Shown: piece by piece, positions 1 to 8,378 of the stretch | Layout of the letters: every line of letters begins with the position of its first letter | Numbering within the stretch: the stretch's first letter is position 1 | Origin: Oceanobacillus bengalensis | Lineage (GTDB): Bacteria; Bacillota; Bacilli; Bacillales; Amphibacillaceae | DNA length: 64,000 nucleotides | Reading direction: 5' to 3' | Assembly (NCBI RefSeq): GCF_003628445.1 | Contig: NZ_RBZO01000005.1 | Location: 1-64,000, forward strand | Notes under the pieces: generated by a model | Told to the model about the DNA's origin: nothing | What the model saw: the letters and a program-made list of their open reading frames with translations, nothing else | The model's database searches: none | Made by a program: the position numbers and the translations under genes

Positions 1-142
1 ACGGGAGGACAGGCCTAGGTGAGACTATGGAGTGCGATAGCACGTAGTAGGCTCACCAGCCGCCCGTGGAAAGCGAAGTGTGTTTCCGGAACGATGTGCT
101 TCACACAATACTGAATTAAATTAGTCCGAAGTTTACATCAAC
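1..142 (+). repeat. Composite structured repeat, copy A (cut by window edge)
   Basis: This is the right half of a composite GC-rich repeat that recurs at about 8.4, 33.6, 38.2, 43.6 and 61.0 kb. It holds most of a type 2 module. The right arm of its closing stem is GTGTGTTTCC at 78-87, and a terminal inverted-repeat remnant lies at 111-142 (CTGAATTAAA followed by GTTTACATCA). Bases 1-121 are identical to 61258-61378. The left half lies outside the window. Confidence 0.85.
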
Positions 143-192
143 TATATAGATATAACACAACAACATTGATTATAAAAAGGCTTTAACAAAAC

Positions 193-228
193 AAAAAACT
201 CCTGCACATAATTGTGCAAGAGTTTTTA
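193..228 (-). terminator. Rho-independent terminator of acnA
   Basis: Stem AAAAACTCcTGCAC pairs with GTGCAaGAGTTTTT around a short loop. On the minus strand it ends in a T-rich run just downstream of the acnA stop codon. Confidence 0.85.
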
Positions 229-240
229 TACTGACGGTTA

Positions 241-2961
241 TTACGCTCCTACGGTTACTTTGCTACGTAGTACCATTTGTAAAATACCGCCATGACGATA
301 GTAGTCGATTTCAACTTCACTATCGAAACGTACAACAGCGTTAAATACTGTTTCTTTGCCTGTTTCTTCGTCAGTTGCAGTTACTTTAACGACATCCTGA
401 GGTTTTACGTTTTCATCGATTTCAACGTTGAATACTTCTTTACCAGTTAACCCAAGGCTATCTGCACTATCTCCTTTTTCAAACTGCAATGGTAGTACAC
501 CCATCATTACTAGGTTTGAACGGTGGATACGTTCGAAGCTCTCAGCAATTACTGTCTTAATACCTAATAGATTTGTACCTTTCGCTGCCCAGTCACGAGA
601 AGATCCCATTCCGTAATCTTTTCCTGCAAGGATTGCAAGTCCAGTACCATCCTCTTTATATTTCATCGCCGCATCGAAAATTGGCATTACTTCACCAGTT
701 GGCCAGTAAGTAGTATATCCACCTTCTGTACCTGGTGCGATTTGGTTACGGATACGGATATTTGCAAATGTACCGCGCATCATAATTTCATGGTTACCAC
801 GACGAGATCCATAAGAGTTGAAGTTTCTAGGTGAAACTCCTTTTTCTTGTAAATACTTACCTGCTGGCATGTCTTTTGCGATAGCTCCAGCTGGTGAAAT
901 ATGGTCTGTTGTTACTGAATCGCCGAATTTACCTACAGTACGTAAATTATTTAAGGGTTTAACTGTATCTGGATCTTTTGATAACCCTTCAAAGAATGGA
1001 GGATTTTGAATATACGTGGACTCACTATCCCATTCAAAGATTGGCTCATCTGTTGTTTCAATTGCATTCCATTTTTCATTTGAATCAAATACATTTTCAT
1101 ATTCTTTTTGGAAGATTTCTGGTGTAACAACTTTATTCACTTCTTGTTTAATTTCATCCATTGTTGGCCAAATATCTTTCATAAAGACATCATTGCCGTC
1201 TGCATCTTTACCAAGGGCTTCATTTGCAAGGTCGATATCCACTGTACCTGCTAAAGCATATGCAACAACAAGTGGTGGTGAAGCTAAATAGTTCGCTTTC
1301 ACGAATGGATGAATACGTCCCTCAAAGTTTCGGTTACCTGACAGAACAGAAGATGCGATTAAATCACTGTCCTGAATTGCAGTTTCAATCTCTTCAAGCA
1401 ATGGACCAGAGTTACCAATACATGTTGTACAACCATAGCCGACTAGGTTGAATCCTAATTGATCTAAATAGGTTTGTAATCCAGCATCTTCAAGGTAACG
1501 TGTTACAACTTTTGAACCAGGTGCTAAGGAAGTTTTCACAGAAGCTGGAACGGTAAGTCCTTTTTCAACCGCTTTCTTCGCTACTAGACCAGCACCTAAC
1601 ATTACATAAGGGTTAGACGTGTTCGTACATGAAGTGATTGCAGCGATAGCGATAGAACCCGTTTTCATAACAGTCGTTGAACCATCTTTAAGTGTAACGG
1701 TTACTTCTTTATCAAATTCAGATTTATCTAAACCGAAACCTTGGTTTCCTTCTGGTGCTGTAATTGCTTTATTGAATTCATCTTTCATTTTTGATAAAGG
1801 AATTAAATCTTGTGGACGTTTTGGACCAGAAAGATTTGGTTCCAATTCAGAAAGGTTGATTTCAATTACTTTTGTATATTCTGGATCTGCTTGATCAGGT
1901 GAATACCATAAGTTATTCGCTTTCGAATATGTTTCTACTAAATCAATTTGTTCTTCGCTACGACCAGTTAAACGAAGGTAGTTTAATGTCTCCTCATCAA
2001 CTGGGAAGAATCCGCATGTTGCACCATATTCAGGAGCCATGTTTGAAATTGTCGCTCGATCAGCAAGCGGCATATCTTTAAGTCCAGGTCCAAAATATTC
2101 AACAAATTTACCTACTACTTGCTGTTCACGTAGTACTTGGGTAACTTTTAAAGCCAAGTCTGTAGCTGTCGTTCCGTTCGGGAAGCTTCCAGTAAATTTA
2201 ACACCAATTACTTCTGGTTGTGTTAGGTAAGAAGGTTGTCCAAGCATTCCTGCTTCTGCTTCAATACCACCTACACCCCAGCCAAGTACACCTAAACCAT
2301 TAATCATTGTCGTATGTGAATCTGTACCAACTAATGTATCTGGATATGCATCATATTCACCTTTATCATTTTCTATACCATGCACGACGTTCGCAAGGTA
2401 TTCAAGGTTTACTTGGTGAACAATACCAGTTGCTGGTGGAACCGCACGATAATTATCAAATGCCTTTTGTGCCCAGTTTAAGAATTCATAACGCTCCGTA
2501 TTCCGTTTAAATTCTAAATCCATATTTGTCCTAAGTGCATTCACTGTACCATATTGATCTACCTGTACAGAGTGATCGATTACAAGATCAACTGGTACTT
2601 CAGGGTTGATTTCATCTGCTTTTCCACCCAAGTCAACCATTGCTTTACGTAAAGACGCTAAGTCAACCACTGCCGGTACACCTGTAAAATCTTGAAGGAT
2701 AACACGTGATGGTTTAAATGGAACATCTACACCTTCACCTTCACTCGTGCCCCATTTTGTAAGTCCTTTTACATGCTCATCTTTTATTTGACGTCCATCA
2801 TGTTGTCGAACTACCGATTCTAATAATACTCTCACTGAAAATGGTAAGCGGCTAATATTACCTAAACCTGCGTCTTCTAATGTTTTTAAATCATAATAAT
2901 TATACGTTTTTCCATTTAGATCAAACTGTTTTTTCGCGTTAAATGCGTTTTCATTCCCCAT
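241..2961 (-). CDS. acnA: Aconitate hydratase, TCA cycle
   Basis: Converts citrate to isocitrate through cis-aconitate with a [4Fe-4S] cluster. It is the cytoplasmic bacterial aconitase A, called citB in B. subtilis, where the protein is also an RNA-binding regulator. The 906-residue length is normal for the family. Cluster ligands are visible as Cys445 (SCTNTSNP) and Cys511/Cys514 ([11 protein letters not shown]). The aconitase C-terminal swivel domain fills the last roughly 200 residues ([16 protein letters not shown]). The start is the ATG giving MGNENAF, preceded by GAAAGGGG; the longer upstream reading frame has no ribosome site. It is monocistronic with its own terminator. A CcpC-like dyad lies upstream. 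The lexA-to-citB gene order of B. subtilis supports orthology. Confidence 0.97.
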   Translation of the reverse strand: MGNENAFNAKKQFDLNGKTYNYYDLKTLEDAGLGNISRLPFSVRVLLESVVRQHDGRQIKDEHVKGLTKWGTSEGEGVDVPFKPSRVILQDFTGVPAVVDLASLRKAMVDLGGKADEINPEVPVDLVIDHSVQVDQYGTVNALRTNMDLEFKRNTERYEFLNWAQKAFDNYRAVPPATGIVHQVNLEYLANVVHGIENDKGEYDAYPDTLVGTDSHTTMINGLGVLGWGVGGIEAEAGMLGQPSYLTQPEVIGVKFTGSFPNGTTATDLALKVTQVLREQQVVGKFVEYFGPGLKDMPLADRATISNMAPEYGATCGFFPVDEETLNYLRLTGRSEEQIDLVETYSKANNLWYSPDQADPEYTKVIEINLSELEPNLSGPKRPQDLIPLSKMKDEFNKAITAPEGNQGFGLDKSEFDKEVTVTLKDGSTTVMKTGSIAIAAITSCTNTSNPYVMLGAGLVAKKAVEKGLTVPASVKTSLAPGSKVVTRYLEDAGLQTYLDQLGFNLVGYGCTTCIGNSGPLLEEIETAIQDSDLIASSVLSGNRNFEGRIHPFVKANYLASPPLVVAYALAGTVDIDLANEALGKDADGNDVFMKDIWPTMDEIKQEVNKVVTPEIFQKEYENVFDSNEKWNAIETTDEPIFEWDSESTYIQNPPFFEGLSKDPDTVKPLNNLRTVGKFGDSVTTDHISPAGAIAKDMPAGKYLQEKGVSPRNFNSYGSRRGNHEIMMRGTFANIRIRNQIAPGTEGGYTTYWPTGEVMPIFDAAMKYKEDGTGLAILAGKDYGMGSSRDWAAKGTNLLGIKTVIAESFERIHRSNLVMMGVLPLQFEKGDSADSLGLTGKEVFNVEIDENVKPQDVVKVTATDEETGKETVFNAVVRFDSEVEIDYYRHGGILQMVLRSKVTVGA

Positions 2962-3052
2962 AAAAATACCCCTTTCATTCATTTTTGCCATGCCCACTTC
3001 AAATAGTGAGGTAATCAGACAAAAATAATCACTACTAAAATAGTAAAATAGA

Positions 3053-3088
3053 ATACCTACAATTCTATAATATAGGAATTGTAGGTAT
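3053..3088. other. Perfect 13-bp inverted repeat upstream of acnA
   Basis: ATACCTACAATTC and GAATTGTAGGTAT pair perfectly around a 10-base loop. On the minus strand it could end the upstream histidine kinase transcript, though the following T-run is weak. It also overlaps possible acnA promoter elements (TTGTTT at 3090-3095 and TATTAT at 3067-3072, 17-bp spacing), so it may instead be an operator or leader structure. Confidence 0.6.
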
Positions 3089-3155
3089 AAAACAATAAAA
3101 TATGGTTAATCAATAATATATTAATAAGTTATGTATTCCGATAAGTTTTGCTTAT
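3085..3155 (-). promoter_or_regulatory. acnA control region with CcpC-like dyad
   Basis: ATAAGTTTTGCTTAT at 3141-3155 fits ATAA-N7-TTAT, the dyad bound by the citrate-responsive repressor CcpC at citB in B. subtilis. A possible promoter has -35 TTGATT (3108-3113) and -10 TTATAC (3085-3090) with 17-bp spacing, which puts the dyad near -70. Whether this genome has ccpC cannot be told from the window. Confidence 0.5.
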
Positions 3156-3192
3156 ACTAAATATAAATCTATTATTCTAATAGTTATCGTTC

Positions 3193-4338
3193 CTACACCT
3201 TACGCTTGTAATATTTCGGGAAGACTAATTTAAATGTCGTCCCTTTCCCTTCGTTATTCATTATCTCCATTCTTCCGTGATGCGATTCTAAAATCTGTTT
3301 GGAAATCATGATACCTAAGCCTGTTCCACTTTGTTTCGTTGTGAAGAATGGTTCACCCAATTTATTTATGATTTCGTGTGGAATACCAGGTCCTTCATCA
3401 CATACAAGAATCTCCACTTCTGCATCTGTGTCATGTACATGTAGTGTAATAAAACCAGCTTCATTCATTGCTTCGATCGCATTTTTCATAAGATTAATTA
3501 GCACTTGCTTAATCTGAGATTTATCGCAAAAAATAGACGCTGTAATCGGCTCAGCAATAACAATATCAATATTCTTCAATTTAGCCTGTGTAGCAAGTAA
3601 ATGTTCAACATCTTTAACCATATCGTCAACAGATTCTAATTGCTTCATATCTGTCAACGGTTTAGAGATAAACAACAACTCTGAGGTAATTTTCTCCATT
3701 TTTTCGATTTCTTCAATCATAATTTTATAATATTCTTCTTTCCGATTGACGCCTGCTTGTATTAATTGTAAGAAGCCCTTTATAGAAGTTAATGGATTAC
3801 GAATTTCATGTGCTATTCCAGCAGCAAGTTGTCCAGCCACTGACATCTTCTCAGAACGTACCAATAGTTTTTCCGTTTCTTTTCTATCCGTTATATCTTT
3901 CAAAGATGATACATAATAAACTTCCTGTGTTTGTTCATCGTATATTTTTTCAGATAAACACTCTGTAACCATACATTTTCCATCTTTATGATCCATTGTA
4001 ACCGTAAAACGTTGTTTCTTTTCAACCAATCTATCGAAATGCGTTTTTACGTAATCCACCTCTTCTTCTAAAGAAACGAATTCACGCCAGTATCTCCCAA
4101 GCAGTTCCGACTTCTTATATCCGAGTAACCTTTCAACCGAATTAGATATAAACACAATTTCGCCAACTTTATTCCATATGATGATGATTTCACCTTGATT
4201 ATATTCAATCCAATCCAGCATCACATCAGGTAATGTGGAGTAGTTTGTAAATTTGTTAAGTACCTGCCCTATTGTAAAACTATCTTTACTAGATTCCCCT
4301 GGTTCGTTAATTTTTGAATGAAGTTCTTCAAATCCCAT
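3193..4338 (-). CDS. Soluble PAS-domain sensor histidine kinase, sporulation-kinase type
   Basis: A two-component kinase predicted to autophosphorylate and pass phosphate to a response regulator. It has no membrane segment. One PAS domain (about residues 40-155: IWNKVGEIVFISNSVERLLGY) is followed by a HisKA domain with phosphorylatable His177 (AGIAHEIRNP). The HATPase domain follows, with N box NLMKNAIEAM, G1 DEGPGIP, F box FFTTK and G2 GTGLG. This resembles the KinA/KinC/KinE kinases that feed the Spo0A phosphorelay, but the exact orthologue is uncertain. The ATG start at 4338 has GGAGG 5 bases upstream; the preceding in-frame GTG is too close to that site. It sits between acnA and yneK, a place where B. 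subtilis carries cotM, sspP and sspO, none of which I can find here. Confidence 0.88.
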   Translation of the reverse strand: MGFEELHSKINEPGESSKDSFTIGQVLNKFTNYSTLPDVMLDWIEYNQGEIIIIWNKVGEIVFISNSVERLLGYKKSELLGRYWREFVSLEEEVDYVKTHFDRLVEKKQRFTVTMDHKDGKCMVTECLSEKIYDEQTQEVYYVSSLKDITDRKETEKLLVRSEKMSVAGQLAAGIAHEIRNPLTSIKGFLQLIQAGVNRKEEYYKIMIEEIEKMEKITSELLFISKPLTDMKQLESVDDMVKDVEHLLATQAKLKNIDIVIAEPITASIFCDKSQIKQVLINLMKNAIEAMNEAGFITLHVHDTDAEVEILVCDEGPGIPHEIINKLGEPFFTTKQSGTGLGIMISKQILESHHGRMEIMNNEGKGTTFKLVFPKYYKRKV

Positions 4339-4420
4339 CACTTCCTCCCCTTTTATACCAATCTGACGTTGAAATACTTTCTTTATATCAGTATATGAAA
4401 AGTTCTATCGAATATGATAC

Positions 4421-4449
4421 TTGTTTGTCTAAATATTAACGATTATAAT
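4421..4449 (+). promoter_or_regulatory. Sigma-A type promoter for yneK
   Basis: -35 TTGTTT (4421-4426) and -10 TATAAT (4444-4449), 17-bp spacer, about 120 bases before the yneK start. Consensus match only. Confidence 0.45.
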
Positions 4450-4569
4450 TGTATATATGTAGATAATCTATTTATGAAGTAATCATACTATAAACCTCAG
4501 GAAAAATAAATTAATTATGATATATTAATTAAATTTTCGTAACTATTAATAAGAGAATAAGGTGAAAAC

Positions 4570-5052
4570 ATGGAAATTGTATTGGTATTATGGGGATTCT
4601 TCCTTATTGGTTTTCTGGCTATTGGCGGTTTCTTTATGTTCCGTAAATTTCTTAAGCAAATCCCAAAAGCCGATGGAAAGTCAGTCATGGATTGGGAAGT
4701 ATATTATTTCGAAAAAACAAAGGGTTTGTGGAAAGAAAATGAAAAGAAACTCCTAGAAGAATTAATCTCACCAGTTCCTGAGTTGTTTCGTGATGTTGCT
4801 AGACAGAAAATAGCGAGCAAGATCGGAGAAATTGCACTTAAGAAGAACAACAGTCTTATTACACAAGATATCGTAATTGAAGGATATATTATCGCTACTC
4901 CCAAACGCGATCATAAATTCTTAAGAAAGAAGTTAAAAGAAAAAGAAATAGATGTTACACCATTTGAAGAACTATTTGCTCTTTCAAAAGATAACTATCA
5001 AGAAAATTGGGAAACAAAGTACAAAAAACAAAAAAATGCGCCAAATCATTAG
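4570..5052 (+). CDS. yneK: YneK-like DUF2621 membrane-anchored protein
   Basis: A 160-residue protein with one N-terminal membrane segment (about residues 3-25, VLWGFFLIGFLAIGGFFMF). A charged, lysine-rich cytoplasmic domain follows, of the family I associate with YneK/DUF2621. The function is not established. It is one of only two plus-strand genes in the window and converges on ccdC. The two stop codons overlap, and a shared hairpin covers both. The same convergent arrangement next to ccdC and yneI is found in B. subtilis. The start has AAGGTGAAAAC just upstream. Confidence 0.8.
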   Translation: MEIVLVLWGFFLIGFLAIGGFFMFRKFLKQIPKADGKSVMDWEVYYFEKTKGLWKENEKKLLEELISPVPELFRDVARQKIASKIGEIALKKNNSLITQDIVIEGYIIATPKRDHKFLRKKLKEKEIDVTPFEELFALSKDNYQENWETKYKKQKNAPNH

Positions 5053-5066
5053 ATTGGCGCATTTTC
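5031..5066. terminator. Bidirectional terminator shared by yneK and ccdC
   Basis: TGCGCCAA and TTGGCGCA form the stem. It is flanked by an A-run on the left and a T-run on the right, so both strands end in U-rich tails. It contains the stop codons of both converging genes, at 5049-5052. Confidence 0.85.
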
Positions 5067-5525
5067 TTGTTCTTTTCTAATTTGTAAATATTGTATAAGC
5101 ATTGTAGTTCTCCAAGTTAAAATCATTCCTAATGCAAGGATAAAAAACATCCCTGTCGTCTCCCCTAATGAAATATAACTACCGACAATTAGTTTAATTA
5201 TTAATCTTACTACAATTAAACCTAGAAGAACAATCGGAAATACGCGGGAAGGAGTTAGATATATATTTCCCCCTTTTATTTCAAACTTAGAAGTTTTTAT
5301 TAAAAGAATAGAAAAAATTGCACCAACAATTAGTGCTTCTACTACTTGTATCCATTGTATTTGAAAAACTGGGAATAGAAACATGAATGCACCAGTACTC
5401 ATCATGATTGGTGGTAATATAATTTTTTTAATTGATGCTGGTTTCTTCGATGCTTTTAGCCGAATGAATACCATCATCGTGGCCATAAACGCAAAAACGA
5501 CTGTGCTTCCTATTATATAAAACAT
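5049..5525 (-). CDS. ccdC: CcdC-like multi-spanning membrane protein
   Basis: A polytopic membrane protein of 158 residues (164 from the upstream ATG at 5543) with about five hydrophobic segments. It is the orthologue of B. subtilis YneJ/CcdC, encoded next to the cytochrome c biogenesis gene ccdA. Its biochemical role is unclear; in B. subtilis it is not essential for cytochrome c maturation. I prefer the internal ATG (MFYIIGS) because a GAGAG motif precedes it, while the upstream ATG has no clear ribosome site. It lies downstream of yneI, and the stop lies inside a hairpin shared with yneK. Confidence 0.82.
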   Translation of the reverse strand: MFYIIGSTVVFAFMATMMVFIRLKASKKPASIKKIILPPIMMSTGAFMFLFPVFQIQWIQVVEALIVGAIFSILLIKTSKFEIKGGNIYLTPSRVFPIVLLGLIVVRLIIKLIVGSYISLGETTGMFFILALGMILTWRTTMLIQYLQIRKEQENAPI

Positions 5526-5605
5526 ATACTCTCTCACTCTCATACAGCATAATAATCTTAAGTAAGTTTAAAAAGTCATTCTTATGTAATAATAACGTTT
5601 ACAGT

Positions 5606-5965
5606 TTAACCTAATATTCGACTAATTGTATCTAATACACGCGTCTCATCAAAAGGTTTTACGATAAAATCTTTTGCACCAGCTTCAATTGCCTCCATAA
5701 CAACTTTTTGCTGTCCCATTGCAGAGCAAACAATAATTTTTGCATCCTTATCTGACTGCGTTATTGCTTTTGTTGCTTCAATACCGTTCATCACGGGCAT
5801 TGTAATATCCATTGTTACGATATCAGGAGAGAGTGATTGATATTGCTTCACAGCTTCCCTGCCGTTATCAGCCTCTCCTATAATTTCATGTCCAGCCTTC
5901 GTTAGCATATTCGCTAGCGTAACGCGCATGAATTTAGCATCATCTACTATTACTACTCTAGCCAT
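5606..5965 (-). CDS. yneI: CheY-like single-domain response regulator
   Basis: A stand-alone receiver domain of 119 residues with no output domain. It shows the acidic pair DD near residue 9 (VIVDDAKFMR), the phosphoacceptor Asp in DIVTMDITMP, the conserved Ser/Ala of CSAMGQQ and the Lys of FIVKPF. The sequence is CheY-like, but the position between ccdA and ccdC identifies it as the YneI orthologue. Its partner kinase is unknown. The start is ATG at 5965, 8 bases after AGGGGGA; an in-frame TTG precedes it. It lies 20 bases after the mrpB stop, so the two are probably co-transcribed. Confidence 0.85.
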   Translation of the reverse strand: MARVVIVDDAKFMRVTLANMLTKAGHEIIGEADNGREAVKQYQSLSPDIVTMDITMPVMNGIEATKAITQSDKDAKIIVCSAMGQQKVVMEAIEAGAKDFIVKPFDETRVLDTISRILG

Positions 5966-5988
5966 CAATTAGTCCCCCTATCTCCTGG

Positions 5989-6414
5989 TTATTGATCCTC
6001 TGCAATAGTTATAATTATTGTCATCACTACCCCGACAACTGTAAAATAAACACCGAAGTCAAATAGCATGGCAGTTGCTAATTCAACTTCACCAAAGATA
6101 GGAAATTGAAAGTATCCAAAAGTGTGGGATAAAAAAGGAACTCCAAATAAAAAGGAACCAGCACTTGTTAAAACAGCGGTAGTTAATCCGATTGGAATGA
6201 GTACCTTAAAATCAAATGGCAGCATCTTTTTCATTGCTTCAATCCCATAAGCCATATATAACAATAGAATTGCTCCTGAAGTCAACAATCCACCGACAAA
6301 TCCACCACCAGGGTCATTGTGTCCAGCGAATAATAAATACAAGGCAAAACCTAATAAAAGAAAAGCGATTAGGGAAGTTGTTGTACGTAAAATTAGATTG
6401 TTTTGTTTGTACAT
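5989..6414 (-). CDS. mrpB: Isolated MrpB/MnhB-type cation antiporter subunit
   Basis: A 141-residue protein with four membrane segments of the MnhB/MrpB family, a subunit of the hetero-oligomeric Mrp Na+/H+ antiporter. Diagnostic stretches are LLFAGHNDPGGGFVGGL and a C-terminal FDFGVYFTVVGVVMTIIITI. Mrp subunits are normally encoded together as mrpABCDEFG, and none of the others is nearby. The B. subtilis yneI-ccdA interval has no such gene. A 140-bp repeat lies directly upstream (6450-6590). The frame is intact and has a good ribosome site (AAGGAG, then ATG). It may be a paralogue supplying an extra B subunit, or a remnant of a transferred operon. Confidence 0.88.
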   Translation of the reverse strand: MYKQNNLILRTTTSLIAFLLLGFALYLLFAGHNDPGGGFVGGLLTSGAILLLYMAYGIEAMKKMLPFDFKVLIPIGLTTAVLTSAGSFLFGVPFLSHTFGYFQFPIFGEVELATAMLFDFGVYFTVVGVVMTIIITIAEDQ

Positions 6415-6449
6415 ATTAGAATCTCCTTAACTTATTTATATAAGTATTC

Positions 6450-6590
6450 ATTCAAAAAGGAGGAAAAAAGACCGAGAAGTTCGAGTCGGCGTCGCTTTGA
6501 CAGACGAAACATATACTACGAATACGTAAGTAGCACAATCTTAAGCCAACTAGAAACGGCGATCTGTCATTTTCATCAGACTTTTTGAAC
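6450..6590. repeat. Small MITE-like repeat with TTCAAAAAG / CTTTTTGAA ends
   Basis: An element of about 140 bp bounded by TTCAAAAAG (6451-6459) and CTTTTTGAA (6581-6589). The inside is GC-richer than the surroundings (ACCGAGAAGTTCGAGTCGGCG). It encodes no convincing protein. Shorter hairpins with the same ends occur at 14323-14367 and 54239-54272, which supports a dispersed family. Confidence 0.7.
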
Positions 6591-6627
6591 GTCCCCTATT
6601 ATAAAGTATAACACGTGATAATTTCCA

Positions 6628-7332
6628 TTAAAAGCCTGAAAAACCAAACCAGCCCGCCAAGAATGCTGTAAGTTTCGTCATCCAATCAAAAAATAATGCT
6701 ATACCCATGAAAATCATCACATAACCACCAATTTTTACCATTTTTTCGCTGTGTTTTTTAAACCAGTTTAATTTACCAACAAAAAATGCTAAAACTAAAA
6801 ATGGAATAGAAAATCCTAAGATATAGCTAACCATCATGACCATCCCTATATCAGGTTGTGTGGCTGCTAATGATAAGACAATGGCAAGAATCGGTCCTGT
6901 ACACGGCGTCCAGCCTAACGAGAAAGCCATCCCAATCAAGAAGGAACCAAAAAATCCTGCTGGTCGATTTTTAAATTGTATTTTTCGATCTTTCATTAAG
7001 AATTCAAAATTAAAAATTCCTACAATAACCAATCCAAAGAATATAATTAGTATAGCCCCAACCTGTCTTATAATATCCTGGTAGGTTAATAAGAATTCTC
7101 CGATAAAGGTTGTGGCAAAACCAATCATAATAAAAATGCTCGAAAAACCTAATAAGAAGCAAATAGTATGTATCAATGCTTTACGATTTAACTTCGTATT
7201 CTCTTCCTTTATTTCACTGACGCTCATGCCAGTTATGTACGATAAAAACACTGGAAACAGTGGTAATACACATGGCGACACAAATGATAAGAAACCCGCA
7301 CCAAACGCAAGAAAAATATTTATTTCAGACAT
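6628..7332 (-). CDS. ccdA: Cytochrome c biogenesis thiol-disulfide transporter CcdA
   Basis: A six-span membrane protein of 234 residues (DsbD/CcdA family). It carries reducing equivalents from cytoplasmic thioredoxin to the outer face for cytochrome c maturation; in B. subtilis it is also needed for efficient sporulation. The two redox cysteines are visible in SFVSPCVLPLFP near the N-terminus and in GWTPCTGP in the second half. The start is the ATG at 7332 (MSEINIFLAF) after AGGGGG, giving the usual length. The longer frame upstream contains the yneF terminator region and is unlikely to be translated. Confidence 0.95.
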   Translation of the reverse strand: MSEINIFLAFGAGFLSFVSPCVLPLFPVFLSYITGMSVSEIKEENTKLNRKALIHTICFLLGFSSIFIMIGFATTFIGEFLLTYQDIIRQVGAILIIFFGLVIVGIFNFEFLMKDRKIQFKNRPAGFFGSFLIGMAFSLGWTPCTGPILAIVLSLAATQPDIGMVMMVSYILGFSIPFLVLAFFVGKLNWFKKHSEKMVKIGGYVMIFMGIALFFDWMTKLTAFLAGWFGFSGF

Positions 7333-7428
7333 AATAATCCCCCTATCTGTCTCTATTGTAGCAAAATGTAATGCAAATAAAAGAAATGAATATGACAAAA
7401 ATAGGAAACATTTATCGTCAGATGATAA

Positions 7429-7464
7429 AAACACCCCTTAAACAATCTGTTTAGGGGTATTTTT
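7429..7464 (-). terminator. Terminator downstream of yneF
   Basis: CCCCTTAAAC and GTTTAGGGG form a stem with one bulged base. On the minus strand a T-run follows. Confidence 0.75.
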
Positions 7465-7491
7465 GTGCAATGAATACATCATCTATAATTT

Positions 7492-7716
7492 CTATTTCTT
7501 ATCTGCTTGATTGTTCATTGCACGCATCATTTGATTGATTTTCTTTTGCGATGGTTTTTGACCCATTTGCATCATCATTGTACGAAGCATTTGCTCATTA
7601 ATAGGCGGATTCTTTTTAAGATAGTCCATCATATATTTTCTTGCTAGGAAAAAACCTAGAGCAACACCGGCAATTAATGTTCCTATAGCAATTAGTACGA
7701 CCCAAATTATGTCCAT
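7492..7716 (-). CDS. yneF: UPF0154 small membrane protein YneF
   Basis: A 74-residue protein of the YneF/UPF0154 family. It has one N-terminal membrane segment (about residues 3-26, [23 protein letters not shown]) and a basic, methionine-rich tail ([18 protein letters not shown]) typical of the family. The function is unknown. The ribosome site AAGGAGG is strong. It lies between sirA and ccdA, as in B. subtilis. Confidence 0.9.
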   Translation of the reverse strand: MDIIWVVLIAIGTLIAGVALGFFLARKYMMDYLKKNPPINEQMLRTMMMQMGQKPSQKKINQMMRAMNNQADKK

Positions 7717-7763
7717 TTCTAGCTTCCTCCTTCGTGTTGTCTCTAATATAGTATATTAAATCA

Positions 7764-8219
7764 CTACCAAGAATACAATACTCGATTTTCTCGTTCAGCT
7801 TTAGGAAGTTTCACTGGCGTAATCCAGCCATATTTTTCATCTGTATTTCCGATTACAAATAAAAACGGTTGAAAAATTCGTAAAACTGGAAACAGAATTT
7901 CTTCTGCATCTTGAAGGGACCCACTACGAAATTTTAATTGTTTTTCACTGATATGTAAAGAAATATACTGTCTATCAGTGTATATTTCCATTGAAGAACC
8001 TTTCATATGAAAATTGACATTATCTTTTAAATGCATGCTTATGTGGGAGATCATGGTGTTTTTTGAGAAACGATTTGTAATATAGAGGTATTGCTTTCTT
8101 AAATCTATTCGATTCGAATTATCTTGATATTCCCCGAAAAAGCGATACAAAATATCACTTTTGTGAAAGTAATGACTTGCGATTTCTTCTCTTATCCAAT
8201 AAATAGAATACTCATACAT
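7764..8219 (-). CDS. sirA: Sporulation inhibitor of replication SirA
   Basis: A 151-residue protein matching SirA (YneE). In B. subtilis, SirA is made under Spo0A control at sporulation onset and binds DnaA domain I to block new rounds of replication. Recognised from the N-terminal pattern YSIYWIREEIASHYFHK and the C-terminal KYGWITPVKLP, plus its place between tkt and yneF. The family is poorly conserved, so the assignment rests on synteny plus short motifs. The start ATG follows AGGGAGG. Confidence 0.82.
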   Translation of the reverse strand: MYEYSIYWIREEIASHYFHKSDILYRFFGEYQDNSNRIDLRKQYLYITNRFSKNTMISHISMHLKDNVNFHMKGSSMEIYTDRQYISLHISEKQLKFRSGSLQDAEEILFPVLRIFQPFLFVIGNTDEKYGWITPVKLPKAERENRVLYSW

Positions 8220-8378
8220 CTCTATAAAACCTCCCTTTTATTCTATTATACGCATTTATCCTAAAAAGAATGTCACTATTTCTTGCAAAGGTTTACTAGT
8301 TTTGTCGAAAGGGTATTTTTTTACGATAAGTTGAAAAAAAGTATTACTTTATCTCAAATATTGTATCTTAATGAACAA

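Noticed and set aside
6403-6588. Plus-strand frame upstream of mrpB
   Set aside because: It coincides with the 140-bp repeat, has no ribosome site and no recognisable domain.
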